This document shows positions 1 through 10,260 of a DNA stretch of 64,000 nt, in pieces. The notes under the pieces are model-generated. The model was given only the letters and a program-made list of their open reading frames with translations, did no database searches and was not told the DNA's origin. Every line of letters starts with the position of its first letter. Position 1 is the stretch's first letter. The translations under genes were made by a program, and so were the position numbers. The stretch comes from Ectopseudomonas chengduensis (GTDB lineage Bacteria > Pseudomonadota > Gammaproteobacteria > Pseudomonadales > Pseudomonadaceae): contig NZ_JACFYZ010000005.1 in NCBI RefSeq assembly GCF_015712065.1, forward strand, positions 248,001 through 312,000, given 5' to 3'.

Positions 1-507
<507 letters not shown>

Positions 508-621
508 ATCAACGCTGCGCGTGGCCATCGAGCACTGGTCGCTCGACAAACACGTCCGTTATGATCGTCGGGCTGCCCTGAAGCAGCCCTCACCGACTGC
601 CACGGCTAGCAAGTACCAACC

Positions 622-1596
622 ATGGATGCCGACTCGACAGATCACTCCCCCAGCGAGCTTGCGCCCGCACTCGAACATCGACTGATCGAACAGGAGCACG
701 CGCTGCTGTTCGAACGCCCTCATGCTGGGTCGCGCAAACCCTACGAACGGGACAAGCCACCGCCCCATGTGCTGGAAGACCGGCGCATCCTGCGCGCCAT
801 TCGCTACATTGAAGCCCACCTGGACCGGCCGCTCTCGCTTGATCGCCTGGCGGCCCGCGCCAGCCTGAGCACCTTCCACTTTCAGCGCCATTTCCGCGAG
901 GTAATGGGCGAAAGCCCAAGCGAATACATTCGTCGCACCCGCCTCGACCGTGCGGCGATTCACCTGTTGATCTACCCGGAGTCGGTGCTTTCCATCGCTC
1001 TGTCCGTTGGCTACTCCAGTCATGAGGCCTTCATCCGTGCCTTCCATCGCCAGTTCGCCCTGACGCCCACCCAGTACCGTCAGTTCGCGCGCCAGGCCAG
1101 CATCCCCGCCACAGCTGAGGAACATCGTCGGGCAACCGAAGTACAGATCACTCACCTTCCCGATCTGGCGCTGCTGAGCATGCGTTTCTACGGCAGCTAT
1201 GCGCGAGTTGCGGAGCACTGGCGACGCTTTGCCGAAGAACTGCAACGTATCGGCTATCCACTGGATAACGCCAGGGCCATCGGAGCCATCACCGACAACC
1301 CGGAGATCACCCCCAACGACCTGGTGCGCTACGACTGCGCTGTGCTCGATCTCGGACTCCCCATCGGTGACGCCCCACTGAGCCGATTGAGGCTGCCCGC
1401 CGGACGTTACGCCTGCCTGCAACACCGAGCACCCTACAACCAGGTATTCGCGGCCTATCGCACCCTCGCCGTGGCCTGGCCGGAAAGCTCCGGTGAGCGT
1501 TTTGTCCCCCAGGGCGGCTATGAACTCTATCGCCAGCCCCCCTGGTCGGGTGATGCCACGCAATGTCTGGATATCGCCCTCGGCCTGGAGGGCTGA
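622..1596 (+). CDS. AraC-family regulator with C-terminal GyrI-like ligand domain
   Basis: A 324-residue transcription regulator. Residues about 53-155 form an AraC double helix-turn-helix: the first helix pair covers LSLDRLAARASLSTFHFQRH and the second covers SIALSVGYSSHEAFIRAFHR. Residues about 168-324 look like a GyrI/SOUL-type effector domain (begins VQITHLPDLALLSMRFYG, ends near the C-terminus with YELYRQ), as in Rob/SoxS-like multidrug regulators. The DNA-binding domain being N-terminal and the sensor C-terminal fits this subgroup. It is a single gene between cheB and the two-partner secretion locus, and I see no obvious target next to it. The ligand is unknown. The ATG at 622 gives a short disordered N-terminal leader; a start further in is possible. 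Confidence 0.85.
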   Translation: MDADSTDHSPSELAPALEHRLIEQEHALLFERPHAGSRKPYERDKPPPHVLEDRRILRAIRYIEAHLDRPLSLDRLAARASLSTFHFQRHFREVMGESPSEYIRRTRLDRAAIHLLIYPESVLSIALSVGYSSHEAFIRAFHRQFALTPTQYRQFARQASIPATAEEHRRATEVQITHLPDLALLSMRFYGSYARVAEHWRRFAEELQRIGYPLDNARAIGAITDNPEITPNDLVRYDCAVLDLGLPIGDAPLSRLRLPAGRYACLQHRAPYNQVFAAYRTLAVAWPESSGERFVPQGGYELYRQPPWSGDATQCLDIALGLEG

Positions 1597-1720
1597 GGCA
1601 AACACCGCAAGTTCTATCAAGCTACATCCAGGTCACACGCCCTACGCTTCCTCTTTGTCTTCGGCCTAATGCAGATCACTCAGGCCTGGGCAGCCGTCTC
1701 CCAGAAGGAAGCTGATCGCC

Positions 1721-3385
1721 ATGCGTGTTGCCACGAGCCTGTTGTCCGTCGCCTTGCTGGCCGCCGGGAATACCCTTGCCAGCCGGGCTCTGGCAGCCGT
1801 AGCGCCGGACGCCGGTCAGACTCAACAAAGCCTCGACCAGAAGCCCCTGCAGTTACCCGAGCGGCAATCCATAGATATCAACCTGCCCGACTCACCCGGT
1901 GACCAGGTGCAAAGCACTGGGCCGAGCCTGCAGGTCACAGGTTTCGTCCTCGAGGGCAACAGCGCCATCCCCAACGAGCAACTGCTGCCGCTGCTCGATG
2001 ACCTGAACAATCGCACCCTCACACTCGGCGACCTGCAGGGCGCCGCCAATAGCATCACCCGCATCTACCGCGAACGCGGTTACCCGCTGGCACGCGCCTA
2101 TCTGCCTGCCCAGGAGATCGATGGCGGCATGGTCCGGATCGCCGTGCTCGAAGGCCACTACGGCCAGGTGCAGATCAACGACCAGGCCGGCCTGGGTGGC
2201 AGCGCCCTCGCGCCCCTGGCGGTGCTGCAAGCCGGCGATGCGGTGCAGGCCAGGCCGCTCGAACGCAGCCTGTTGCTGCTACAGGACACCCCCGGTGTCG
2301 AGGTGAAGTCCACCCTGCGCCCCGGCACCAGCACCGGCAGCACCGACCTGCTAGTGAATATCGAGCGCGCACCGCTGCTGTCCGGTTCCATCGACGCCGA
2401 CAACTACGGCAACCGCTTCACCGGCCAGTACCGCCTCGGCGGCACCCTCAATCTCAACAGCCCACTGGGGCTGGGTGACCGTTTGACCCTGCGCGCCATG
2501 GGTTCGGACGAAGAGCAGAACTACGGCCGCATCGCCTATCAGCTACCTGTCGGCCCCTGGTCGACTCAGCTCGGCGTGGCTTATTCGGACATGGACTATG
2601 AGCTGGCGAAGGACTTCGAAGACCTTGATGCCCATGGCAATGCACGCATCGCCAGCGTCTTCGCCCTGCAACCACTGATGCGCTCTCGGGATTTCAACCT
2701 CTATGTGCAGGCCCAATTCGACGACAAGCGCCTGCAAGACGACATCGACCTGTTCGACCAGAAGAGCGAAAAACGCTCGCGCGTGGCCATCCTGACGCTC
2801 AACGGCAACAGCCGTGACACCCTGCTCGGCGGTGGCATCAACAGCTTCGCCCTGGCCTGGAGCCAGGGCAGCCTGAACCTCGACGATGCCACTGCGCAGC
2901 GTATCGACGACCTCACTGCCGGCACGGCCGGCCGCTTCCACAAGCTCAACCCCAGCCTGGTTCGCCTGCAGCGCCTGAGCGAACGCTTCAGCCTGTACAC
3001 CCAGCTGCAAGGCCAATGGGCCGACGGCAACCTCGACAGTTCGGAAAAGCTCTACCTGGGCGGCGCCTACGGTGTACGCGCCTACCCGCAGGGCGAAGCC
3101 TCCGGCGACCAGGGCTGGCTGGCCAACCTCGAGCTGCGCTATGCGCTGACCGATGCCTGGCAGCTCAGCACCTTCGTCGACCATGGCCAGGTGCGCCTGA
3201 ACAAGGACACCTGGGCCTCCGGCGAGAACCATCGCAGCCTTTCCGGTGCCGGCCTGGGCGCACGCTGGGCAGCACACGGCTGGCAGGTCAGCGCCGTGAC
3301 CGCGTGGAAACTGGGCAACAGCGACCCGCAGAGCGATGTCGACCGCAGCCCGCGCGTATGGGCGCAGGTGGTGCGCTTCTTCTAA
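1721..3385 (+). CDS. TpsB outer-membrane transporter of a two-partner secretion system (ShlB/FhaC/HecB family)
   Basis: A 554-residue Omp85-superfamily pore that exports the TpsA protein encoded just downstream. A signal peptide ends near residue 25 (LAAGNTLASRALA). A ShlB-type POTRA domain follows at about residues 66-145 (LQVTGFVLEGNSAIPNEQLL through VLEGHYG), then a C-terminal beta-barrel ending in the aromatic VVRFF, the usual outer-membrane assembly signal. The conserved lid-loop motif appears as VRAYPQGEA near residue 451, where most homologues have VRGY or VRGF; the arginine is kept. Length is normal for the family. It is co-directional with tpsA across a 77-bp gap and probably co-transcribed. 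Confidence in the family is high; the cargo assignment rests on adjacency. Confidence 0.93.
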   Translation: MRVATSLLSVALLAAGNTLASRALAAVAPDAGQTQQSLDQKPLQLPERQSIDINLPDSPGDQVQSTGPSLQVTGFVLEGNSAIPNEQLLPLLDDLNNRTLTLGDLQGAANSITRIYRERGYPLARAYLPAQEIDGGMVRIAVLEGHYGQVQINDQAGLGGSALAPLAVLQAGDAVQARPLERSLLLLQDTPGVEVKSTLRPGTSTGSTDLLVNIERAPLLSGSIDADNYGNRFTGQYRLGGTLNLNSPLGLGDRLTLRAMGSDEEQNYGRIAYQLPVGPWSTQLGVAYSDMDYELAKDFEDLDAHGNARIASVFALQPLMRSRDFNLYVQAQFDDKRLQDDIDLFDQKSEKRSRVAILTLNGNSRDTLLGGGINSFALAWSQGSLNLDDATAQRIDDLTAGTAGRFHKLNPSLVRLQRLSERFSLYTQLQGQWADGNLDSSEKLYLGGAYGVRAYPQGEASGDQGWLANLELRYALTDAWQLSTFVDHGQVRLNKDTWASGENHRSLSGAGLGARWAAHGWQVSAVTAWKLGNSDPQSDVDRSPRVWAQVVRFF

Positions 3386-3462
3386 CGCTGCAAGCCCTTG
3401 ATGGTTACACCGCAGGCCGAAACGCAACACTCCGCAGCCAGACGATTGATAAGGGGACATCC

Positions 3463-6400
3463 ATGAACCGCAGCTACGCTCTAATCTGGAACCACGCCCT
3501 GGGTGCCTGGGCCGTCGCCCATGAACACGCCCGCAAACGTGGCAAGGGAGCCGGTGCGGTATTGGCGATAAGCCTCGTGCTGGCCAGCTCGGCCTTCGCC
3601 GCCGACCTGCCCACTGGCGGTCAGGTGGTCGCCGGCAGCGGCAGCATCAGCCAGCCCAACGGCCAGCAGATGGTCATCGATCAAGCCAGCAACAAGCTGG
3701 CCATCGACTGGCAGAGCTTCGACATCGGCAGCGGTAACAAGGTGACCTTCAACCAGCCCGGCACCGACTCGATCGCCCTCAACCGGGTGCTCGGCGCCGA
3801 CGGCTCGAAGATCATGGGCCAGCTCGATGCCAATGGCCGGGTGTTCATCATCAATCCCAACGGCGTGCTCTTCGGCGCCGGGGCGCAGGTCAACGTCGGC
3901 GGTCTGGTGGCCTCCACCCTGGATCTGTCAGTGAGCGATTTCGAAGCGGGCAACTACGCCTTCAAGGGCAACGGCAGCAACGCTTCGGTCATCAACAATG
4001 GGCGCATCACCGCCGCCGATGGCGGCAGCGTCGCCCTGCTCGGCGGCACGGTCAGCAACAACGGCGTGATCGTCGCCAACCAGGGCACGGTGGCCCTGGC
4101 CGCCGGTAACGCGGTTACCCTCGACTTCGCGGGTGATGGCCTGCTCAGCGTGCAGGTCGACGAGGCGGTGAAGGACGCGCTGGTGGAAAACCGTCAGTTG
4201 ATCCAGGCCGACGGCGGCAACGTCATCCTAACCGCCAGCGCGGCCGATGCGCTGCTGCAGACGGTGGTCAACAACGAGGGCGTGATCCAGGCCCGCACCC
4301 TGGGCGAGAAGGAAGGCAGGATCGTCCTGCTCGGCGACTTCGACGGCGGCACGGTGCAGGTCGCCGGCACCCTGGATGCCAGCGCGGCGGATGGCGGCAA
4401 TGGCGGCTTTATCGACACCAGCGGCGCCCATGTGCAGATCGCCGAGGGCACGACTGTCACCACCAAGGCCACGACCGGGCAAACCGGCACCTGGCTGATC
4501 GACCCGACCGACTTCACCGTCAGCGCCGGCAGTGCCAGCCAGACCACCAGCGGCATCGGTGCCAGCACCCTCAGCGCCAACCTGCAGAACACCAGCATCA
4601 CGCTACAGACCGTGGCGGGAGGCAGCGAAAACGGCGACATCAACGTCAACGCCGCCGTGAGCTGGAGCGCAGATACCACGCTGACGCTCGATGCCCATGG
4701 CCGCATAAACGTCAACAAGGACATCACCGCCAGCGGCGACAATGCAGCGCTGGTGCTGGCCTACGGCAACGGTTACAGCCTGAACCAGGGCGCCCGCGTC
4801 ACCCTCTCCGGAGGCAATGCCGGACTGAGTCTCGGCGGCGTTGACTACACCCTGATTCGCGACCTCAGCGCCCTGCAAGGCATCTCGGGAAGCGGCCACT
4901 ACGCGCTCGCTATCGACCTCGATGCCGCGGCGACCAGTACCTGGAACGCTGGAGCGGGCTTTGCACCCATCGATGGCTTCAACGGCACGTTTGCCGGCCT
5001 CGGCCACACCATCGACAGCCTGGTCATCAATCGCTCGAACGAGTCGACTGTCGGTCTGTTCGGCCTGACTGAAGCCACCCTCCGCGATCTGACCCTGTCC
5101 AATGTCTCCATCACCGGCGCTGGCACCGTGGGTGGCCTGGTGGCAAGGCTGAGCGCCGGTACTCTGACCAATACCCATGTCACCGGGCAGGTATCTTCAG
5201 CGGGCGGTTTAGTCGGCGGGTTGGTGGGCTGGAGCGATCAGGGCGCCGTCAGCCACTCCTCCTCTACAGCTACGGTCAGCGGGACGAGTGAGGTGGGTGG
5301 CCTGATCGGTCGTAATCGTGCTGCCTCGGTCACGGACGCCTATGCAACCGGAGCGGTGACCGGTACGGGTAGTGCCATCGGCGGGCTTATCGGCAGTACC
5401 GTGCAGGGCACCACATTGACCAATGCTTACGCCAGCGGCCGAGTGACCGGTACTGGCGGGCTGGTGGGGAGTGTTGATGGCTCCGGTGCTACGGTCACCA
5501 ACAGCTACTGGGACATGGACTCCACCGGCCAAGCAAGCAGTGCAGCCGGCACTGGCATCGACTCCACCAATGCCCGCACCCAAGCCACCTACGCCGGCTT
5601 CGACTTCACCAACACCTGGGTGATGTTCGAAGGCGATACACGGCCCATGCTGCGCGGCGAGTACTCGACGACCCTCTTCACGCCTCACGCCCTGCAACTG
5701 ATGGCGCTGGATCTGTCAGCCGACTACCGCCTGGGCACCGACCTGGATCTCGGTGCTGCGCTTGCAGCAGGCGGCAATGGCTACTACGGCGATGTCTGGG
5801 GAGCGGCAGGGTTCAAACCGGTGGGCAACGCCAGCACTCCCTTTACCGGCTCGCTGGATGGTCAAGGCCACCTGATTCGCGACCTCAGGATAAATCGCGC
5901 AAACGAAAGCGAAGTGGCATTGATCGGGCAGACAGCCGCCGGGGCACAGATTCACGACCTGGGACTGGTGGGTGGCAGCATCCATGGCAGGTTCAATGCT
6001 GCCAGCCTGGTAGGCATCAACTACGGCGGCATACTCAGCAACCTCCATACCAACGTCACCGTCAGTTCCACTGCACGCGGTGCTGGTGGCTTGGTGGCAC
6101 GCAACCGGGACAACGGCATCATTCGCAACAGCTATGCCACTGGCAATGTCAGCGGCGCGGAGAACGTCGTAGGTGGGCTGACCGGTGAAAACTGGGGCCT
6201 GGTAGAAAATTCCTACGCCACGGGAAACATCAGCGGTGCCGTAATGACCGGCGGCCTGGTGGGCGCCAACACCGGCACCATCCGCAATGCCTATGCCACC
6301 GGTCAGGTACAAGGCACAGAGTATGTAGGTGGTTTGGCCGGTTATAACGGCAGCCTGATCGAATACACCTACGCCACTGGCAGCGTGAGCGGGGTGACGT

Positions 6401-7353
6401 CCGTAGGGGGCTTGGTAGGCGACATAGCAACCGGACGCGTAGCGGACTCGTTCTGGAACACCGACACCTTCACCGGCCCCGGCGCGGGGACCATTGGTGG
6501 TGTTGCGACCGTGGAAAATCTACGCGGCCTGGACAGCACGGCGTTACGCGACGCCTCCAACTATGCCACCTGGAACCTGGCCACCAGCGGCGGTAGCAAT
6601 GCAGTGTGGAGGATCTACGAAGGGCAAACTGCACCGCTGCTACGCAGCTTCATGCAGAGCGTGACCGTCACGGCGACGGACATCGGCAATAGAACCTACG
6701 ATGGCCAGAGCAGCGGCACCAGTGGCTATACAACTGATCTCGGCACCACCCAGGATGATGATCTGCTGCTTGGTAGCCTGACCTACTCCAGCGCCTCGCA
6801 GAACGCTGGCAGCTACAGCACCACCGATGGCAGTCTCAGCCTGGACGGGTTGTATTCGGGTCAGCAGGGCTACGACATCAGCTACGACGATACCACCCTG
6901 ACCATCGATAAGGCCGCGCTCACCGTCACCGCCGTTGATGCCAGCAAGACGTACGATGGCATGGCCTTCACTGGCGGCAACGGGGTCAGCTACAGCGGCT
7001 TCGTCAATGGCGAGGATGTCGGTGTGCTCGGCGGCAGCCTCACCTACGGCGGCAGTGCTCAGGGCGCGATCAATGCCGGCAGCTACGAGCTGAACGTAAG
7101 CGGCCTGACCTCGGGCAACTACGCCATCAGCTACAACGCAGGCACCCTGACCATCAGCGGCCAATCCCAGGGCCAGCCGAGCAACCCGGCGGTAGAAATA
7201 CCTCAGGCCTATACCGATATTCTCGCTGCCACTCAAAGTGGCCCGGATAGCGAGGCGAGTGCTCCGTCATTCACCCCAGACGAACTCTATCGAATCGCCG
7301 ATAGCGGCATCCGGCTACCGGAAGGCCTTGACGGCGCGTCACGAGGCAATTGA
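3463..7353 (+). CDS. TpsA exoprotein: filamentous-haemagglutinin-type N-terminus with GLUG and MBG/YDG repeats
   Basis: A 1296-residue secreted protein. It starts with an extended signal peptide region (MNRSYALIWNHALGAWAVA) and a hydrophobic core, with likely cleavage after AFA at residue 46. The haemagglutination-activity/TPS domain follows (about 47-330) with NPNG at 131-134. Two blocks of GLUG repeats (GGLVG...YATG pattern) lie at about 555-690 and 830-1000, and two MBG/YDG-type repeats (TYDGQ, TYDGM) at about 1064-1235. A short acidic tail ends the protein. The start has AAGGGG six bases upstream; an in-frame extension upstream would overlap tpsB and lacks the signal sequence. It is likely a surface or secreted adhesin exported by the upstream TpsB. 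I see no C-terminal toxin domain and no immunity gene, so it does not look like a CdiA. Confidence 0.92.
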   Translation: MNRSYALIWNHALGAWAVAHEHARKRGKGAGAVLAISLVLASSAFAADLPTGGQVVAGSGSISQPNGQQMVIDQASNKLAIDWQSFDIGSGNKVTFNQPGTDSIALNRVLGADGSKIMGQLDANGRVFIINPNGVLFGAGAQVNVGGLVASTLDLSVSDFEAGNYAFKGNGSNASVINNGRITAADGGSVALLGGTVSNNGVIVANQGTVALAAGNAVTLDFAGDGLLSVQVDEAVKDALVENRQLIQADGGNVILTASAADALLQTVVNNEGVIQARTLGEKEGRIVLLGDFDGGTVQVAGTLDASAADGGNGGFIDTSGAHVQIAEGTTVTTKATTGQTGTWLIDPTDFTVSAGSASQTTSGIGASTLSANLQNTSITLQTVAGGSENGDINVNAAVSWSADTTLTLDAHGRINVNKDITASGDNAALVLAYGNGYSLNQGARVTLSGGNAGLSLGGVDYTLIRDLSALQGISGSGHYALAIDLDAAATSTWNAGAGFAPIDGFNGTFAGLGHTIDSLVINRSNESTVGLFGLTEATLRDLTLSNVSITGAGTVGGLVARLSAGTLTNTHVTGQVSSAGGLVGGLVGWSDQGAVSHSSSTATVSGTSEVGGLIGRNRAASVTDAYATGAVTGTGSAIGGLIGSTVQGTTLTNAYASGRVTGTGGLVGSVDGSGATVTNSYWDMDSTGQASSAAGTGIDSTNARTQATYAGFDFTNTWVMFEGDTRPMLRGEYSTTLFTPHALQLMALDLSADYRLGTDLDLGAALAAGGNGYYGDVWGAAGFKPVGNASTPFTGSLDGQGHLIRDLRINRANESEVALIGQTAAGAQIHDLGLVGGSIHGRFNAASLVGINYGGILSNLHTNVTVSSTARGAGGLVARNRDNGIIRNSYATGNVSGAENVVGGLTGENWGLVENSYATGNISGAVMTGGLVGANTGTIRNAYATGQVQGTEYVGGLAGYNGSLIEYTYATGSVSGVTSVGGLVGDIATGRVADSFWNTDTFTGPGAGTIGGVATVENLRGLDSTALRDASNYATWNLATSGGSNAVWRIYEGQTAPLLRSFMQSVTVTATDIGNRTYDGQSSGTSGYTTDLGTTQDDDLLLGSLTYSSASQNAGSYSTTDGSLSLDGLYSGQQGYDISYDDTTLTIDKAALTVTAVDASKTYDGMAFTGGNGVSYSGFVNGEDVGVLGGSLTYGGSAQGAINAGSYELNVSGLTSGNYAISYNAGTLTISGQSQGQPSNPAVEIPQAYTDILAATQSGPDSEASAPSFTPDELYRIADSGIRLPEGLDGASRGN

Positions 7354-7380
7354 TCACTGCATCACCCCACCACCCTGAAT

Positions 7381-7411
7381 CTGACGGATCACCACGGATG
7401 GTGACCGTCAG
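7381..7411 (+). terminator. Hairpin after tpsA, possible terminator
   Basis: An inverted repeat (CTGACGG-A-TCACC with GGTGACCGTCAG, one bulged base, six-base loop) starts 27 bases after the tpsA stop. It is followed only by a short T run, so intrinsic termination is uncertain. Confidence 0.4.
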
Positions 7412-7601
7412 CAGCCTTTCCCCTGGCGCCCGCTGCGGCGTAGAATCGACTTATTTCCCGCCAGGCATCCTCCGGCGGGCCTGTGAGCCCTGGCCGCGCG
7501 AACGGTGATCCCGTCTCGTCATGCAGCCCACGACACGCGGTGACCTGCCGCCCCACGACGCTCACCGCCTACATAACCGAATTAGCCGCAGGATCATCGT
7601 C

Positions 7602-9440
7602 ATGCCTGACTACCGCTCAAAGACTTCCACCCACGGCCGCAACATGGCCGGCGCCCGCGCCCTGTGGCGTGCCACCGGGATGAAGGACGAAGACTTCAAG
7701 AAGCCGATCATTGCCGTCGCCAACTCCTTCACCCAGTTCGTGCCCGGCCACGTGCACCTGAAGGACATGGGCCAGCTGGTCGCCCGCGAGATCGAGAAGG
7801 CCGGCGGCGTGGCCAAGGAATTCAACACCATCGCCGTCGACGACGGCATCGCCATGGGCCACGACGGCATGCTCTATTCGCTGCCGAGCCGCGAGATCAT
7901 CGCCGACTCCGTGGAATACATGGTCAACGCCCATTGTGCGGATGCGATTGTCTGCATCAGCAACTGCGACAAGATCACCCCCGGCATGCTGATGGCCGCC
8001 CTGCGCCTGAACATCCCGGTGGTGTTCGTCTCCGGCGGGCCGATGGAAGCCGGCAAGACCAAGCTGGCCAACCACGGCCTGGACCTGGTCGACGCCATGG
8101 TCATCGCCGCCGACGACAGCGCCAGCGACGAGAAGGTCGCCGAGTACGAGCGTAGCGCCTGCCCGACCTGCGGCAGCTGCTCCGGCATGTTCACCGCCAA
8201 CTCGATGAACTGCCTGACCGAGGCCCTGGGCCTGGCGCTGCCGGGCAACGGCTCGACCCTGGCCACCCACAGCGACCGCGAGCAGCTGTTCCTGCGCGCC
8301 GGGCGCCTGGCGGTGGAGCTGTGCCAGCGCTACTACGGCGAGAACGACGACTCCGTGCTGCCGCGCAATATCGCCAACTTCAAGGCGTTCGAGAACGCCA
8401 TGATGCTGGACATCGCCATGGGCGGCTCGACCAACACCATCCTCCACCTGCTGGCCGCCGCCCAGGAAGCCGAGATCGATTTCGACCTGCGCGATATCGA
8501 CCGCCTGTCCCGCATCGTGCCGCAGCTGTGCAAGGTGGCGCCGAACATCCAGAAGTACCACATGGAAGACGTGCACCGCGCCGGCGGCGTCTTCAGCATC
8601 CTCGGCGAGCTGGCTCGCGGCGGCCTGCTGCACACCGACGTGGCCACCGTGCACAGCCCGAGCATGGCCGACGCCATCGCCCAGTGGGACATCACCCAGA
8701 CCCGCGACGAGGCCGTGCACACCTTCTTCAAGGCCGGCCCGGCCGGCATCCCCACCCAGACCGCGTTCAGCCAGAGCACCCGCTGGCCGAGCCTGGACGA
8801 TGACCGCGAGAACGGCTGCATCCGCAGCGTCGAGCACGCCTACTCCCAGGAAGGCGGCCTGGCCGTGCTGTACGGCAACATCGCCCTCGACGGCTGCGTG
8901 GTGAAAACCGCCGGCGTGGATGAATCGATCCACGTGTTCGAAGGCACCGCGAAGATCTTCGAAAGCCAGGACGCCGCCGTGAGAGGCATTCTCGCCGACG
9001 AGGTCAAGGCCGGTGATGTGGTGATCATCCGCTACGAAGGCCCGAAAGGTGGCCCGGGCATGCAGGAAATGCTCTATCCCACCAGCTACCTGAAATCCAA
9101 GGGCCTGGGCAAGGCCTGCGCCCTGCTCACCGATGGCCGTTTCTCCGGCGGCACCTCGGGCCTGTCCATCGGCCACGCCTCGCCGGAAGCCGCTGCCGGC
9201 GGCGCCATCGGGCTGGTGGAAGACGGCGACAAGATCCATATCGACATCCACAATCGCACCATCCAACTGCTGGTCAGCGATGAAGAGCTGTCGCACCGCC
9301 GCCACGTCCAGGACAAGAAGGGCTGGAAGCCGGTGGAACAGCGTCCGCGCAAGGTCACCACGGCGCTCAAGGCCTACGCCCTGCTCGCCACCAGCGCCGA
9401 CAAGGGCGCGGTGCGCAACAAGGCAATGCTGGACGGCTGA
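7602..9440 (+). CDS. ilvD: Dihydroxy-acid dehydratase
   Basis: A 612-residue IlvD that converts 2,3-dihydroxy-3-methylvalerate/isovalerate to the 2-keto acids of isoleucine and valine synthesis, in the cytoplasm. Iron-sulfur ligands are visible in [10 protein letters not shown] (near residue 122) and in [18 protein letters not shown] (near residues 187-204). The C-terminal [16 protein letters not shown] motif carries the active-site region. The length equals that of the long E. coli-type enzyme. The start at 7602 gives [20 protein letters not shown], the typical N-terminus, so an upstream in-frame extension was rejected. It stands alone and is followed by a strong terminator. A TAGAAT hexamer at 7441-7446 may be its -10 element, but no convincing -35 was seen. 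Confidence 0.98.
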   Translation: MPDYRSKTSTHGRNMAGARALWRATGMKDEDFKKPIIAVANSFTQFVPGHVHLKDMGQLVAREIEKAGGVAKEFNTIAVDDGIAMGHDGMLYSLPSREIIADSVEYMVNAHCADAIVCISNCDKITPGMLMAALRLNIPVVFVSGGPMEAGKTKLANHGLDLVDAMVIAADDSASDEKVAEYERSACPTCGSCSGMFTANSMNCLTEALGLALPGNGSTLATHSDREQLFLRAGRLAVELCQRYYGENDDSVLPRNIANFKAFENAMMLDIAMGGSTNTILHLLAAAQEAEIDFDLRDIDRLSRIVPQLCKVAPNIQKYHMEDVHRAGGVFSILGELARGGLLHTDVATVHSPSMADAIAQWDITQTRDEAVHTFFKAGPAGIPTQTAFSQSTRWPSLDDDRENGCIRSVEHAYSQEGGLAVLYGNIALDGCVVKTAGVDESIHVFEGTAKIFESQDAAVRGILADEVKAGDVVIIRYEGPKGGPGMQEMLYPTSYLKSKGLGKACALLTDGRFSGGTSGLSIGHASPEAAAGGAIGLVEDGDKIHIDIHNRTIQLLVSDEELSHRRHVQDKKGWKPVEQRPRKVTTALKAYALLATSADKGAVRNKAMLDG

Positions 9441-9463
9441 TTCGTCAGCCTGCTACAGCGAAA

Positions 9464-9490
9464 AGCCCGGCCTGGTTTGCCGGGCTTTTT
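9464..9490 (+). terminator. Rho-independent terminator of ilvD
   Basis: A GC-rich hairpin (AGCCCGGC, loop, GCCGGGCT) followed by a T run, 23 bases after the ilvD stop. Confidence 0.85.
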
Positions 9491-9563
9491 GTTGACGGAG
9501 GGTTTTGCATCCGACGCTGATCGCCAGCAAGCTGGCGCCTGTATCCATCCTCAGGAGCCCATC

Positions 9564-10022
9564 ATGCGCATCGGTCTGATCGCCGACACCCACAACCTGC
9601 TGCGCCCCGAAGCGCTGGCAGCGCTGCAAGGCGTCGATCACCTGATCCATGCCGGCGATATCGGCGGGCCGCACATTCTGGCCGAGCTGGAGCGCATCGC
9701 GCCGCTGTCGGTGGTGCGCGGCAACAACGACCAGGAGGCTTGGGCCGATAACATTCCCGAGGCGCTGACGCTGCGCTTCGCAGACATCACGCTCTATGTC
9801 CTGCACGACCTCAAGCAACTGAACATCGACACCAGAGCGCTTGGAATCGATGTGGTAATCGCCGGACACTCGCACAAACTCCTGCAGGAAACCCGTGACG
9901 GCGTGCTCTATCTCAACCCCGGCAGCGCCGGGCCGCGGCGCTTCAAGCTGCCCATCGGCGTGGGCATTCTGCATATCGAGGATGACCGGGCACGGGCCGA
10001 GCTGATCACGCTGGAGGTCTAA
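9564..10022 (+). CDS. YfcE/MJ0936-family metallophosphodiesterase
   Basis: A 152-residue calcineurin-like phosphoesterase. Metal ligands of the family are all present: DTH near residue 8 (GLIADTHNLL), HAGDIGG near 33, RGNND near 52 and GHSH near 101. Relatives such as E. coli YfcE hydrolyse phosphodiesters with manganese; the physiological substrate is unknown. The start at 9564 follows an AGGAG ribosome site. It lies alone between the ilvD terminator and a pair of REP repeats. Confidence 0.88.
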   Translation: MRIGLIADTHNLLRPEALAALQGVDHLIHAGDIGGPHILAELERIAPLSVVRGNNDQEAWADNIPEALTLRFADITLYVLHDLKQLNIDTRALGIDVVIAGHSHKLLQETRDGVLYLNPGSAGPRRFKLPIGVGILHIEDDRARAELITLEV

Positions 10023-10037
10023 TGCGGGTGCTGGAAT

Positions 10038-10115
10038 TGGTGGGCTGAAGCGGATCGCCGCCCGGCCCACCCTACTCGATCGGGCATGGCTGTAGGGTGG
10101 GCTTCAGCCCACCAA
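10038..10115. repeat. REP pair (GTAGGGTGGGC type), REPIN-like
   Basis: Two REP units point their GTAG ends at each other: one on the minus strand (10038-10075) and one on the plus strand (10092-10115, GTAGGGTGGGCTTCAGCCCA then CC). They are the same type as the repeats flanking the RAYT gene at 16444-16971. Confidence 0.8.
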
Positions 10116-10260
10116 TCAAGACACCACGCCAGCAAGGCAGATGAAAGAGTCCCATCCACCCTGCGGTGACATTCGACCTTGAAAAACGCCATGGGCGAAG
10201 CCATCTATGCAGATACGGCCTTTCAGCACCGACCCCATTCCCTACCTGATGGAGAACCCC

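Noticed and set aside
3016-3462. Upstream extension of tpsA
   Set aside because: It overlaps the tpsB coding sequence in another frame and lacks the extended signal peptide; AAGGGG supports 3463.
7354-7601. CDI-type immunity gene after tpsA
   Set aside because: The gap holds only a hairpin and the ilvD upstream region; no small open frame with a ribosome site was seen.
7617-9305. Long minus-strand open frame opposite ilvD (562 codons)
   Set aside because: It mirrors ilvD codon structure in GC-rich DNA, has no recognisable domain, and ilvD is certain on the other strand.
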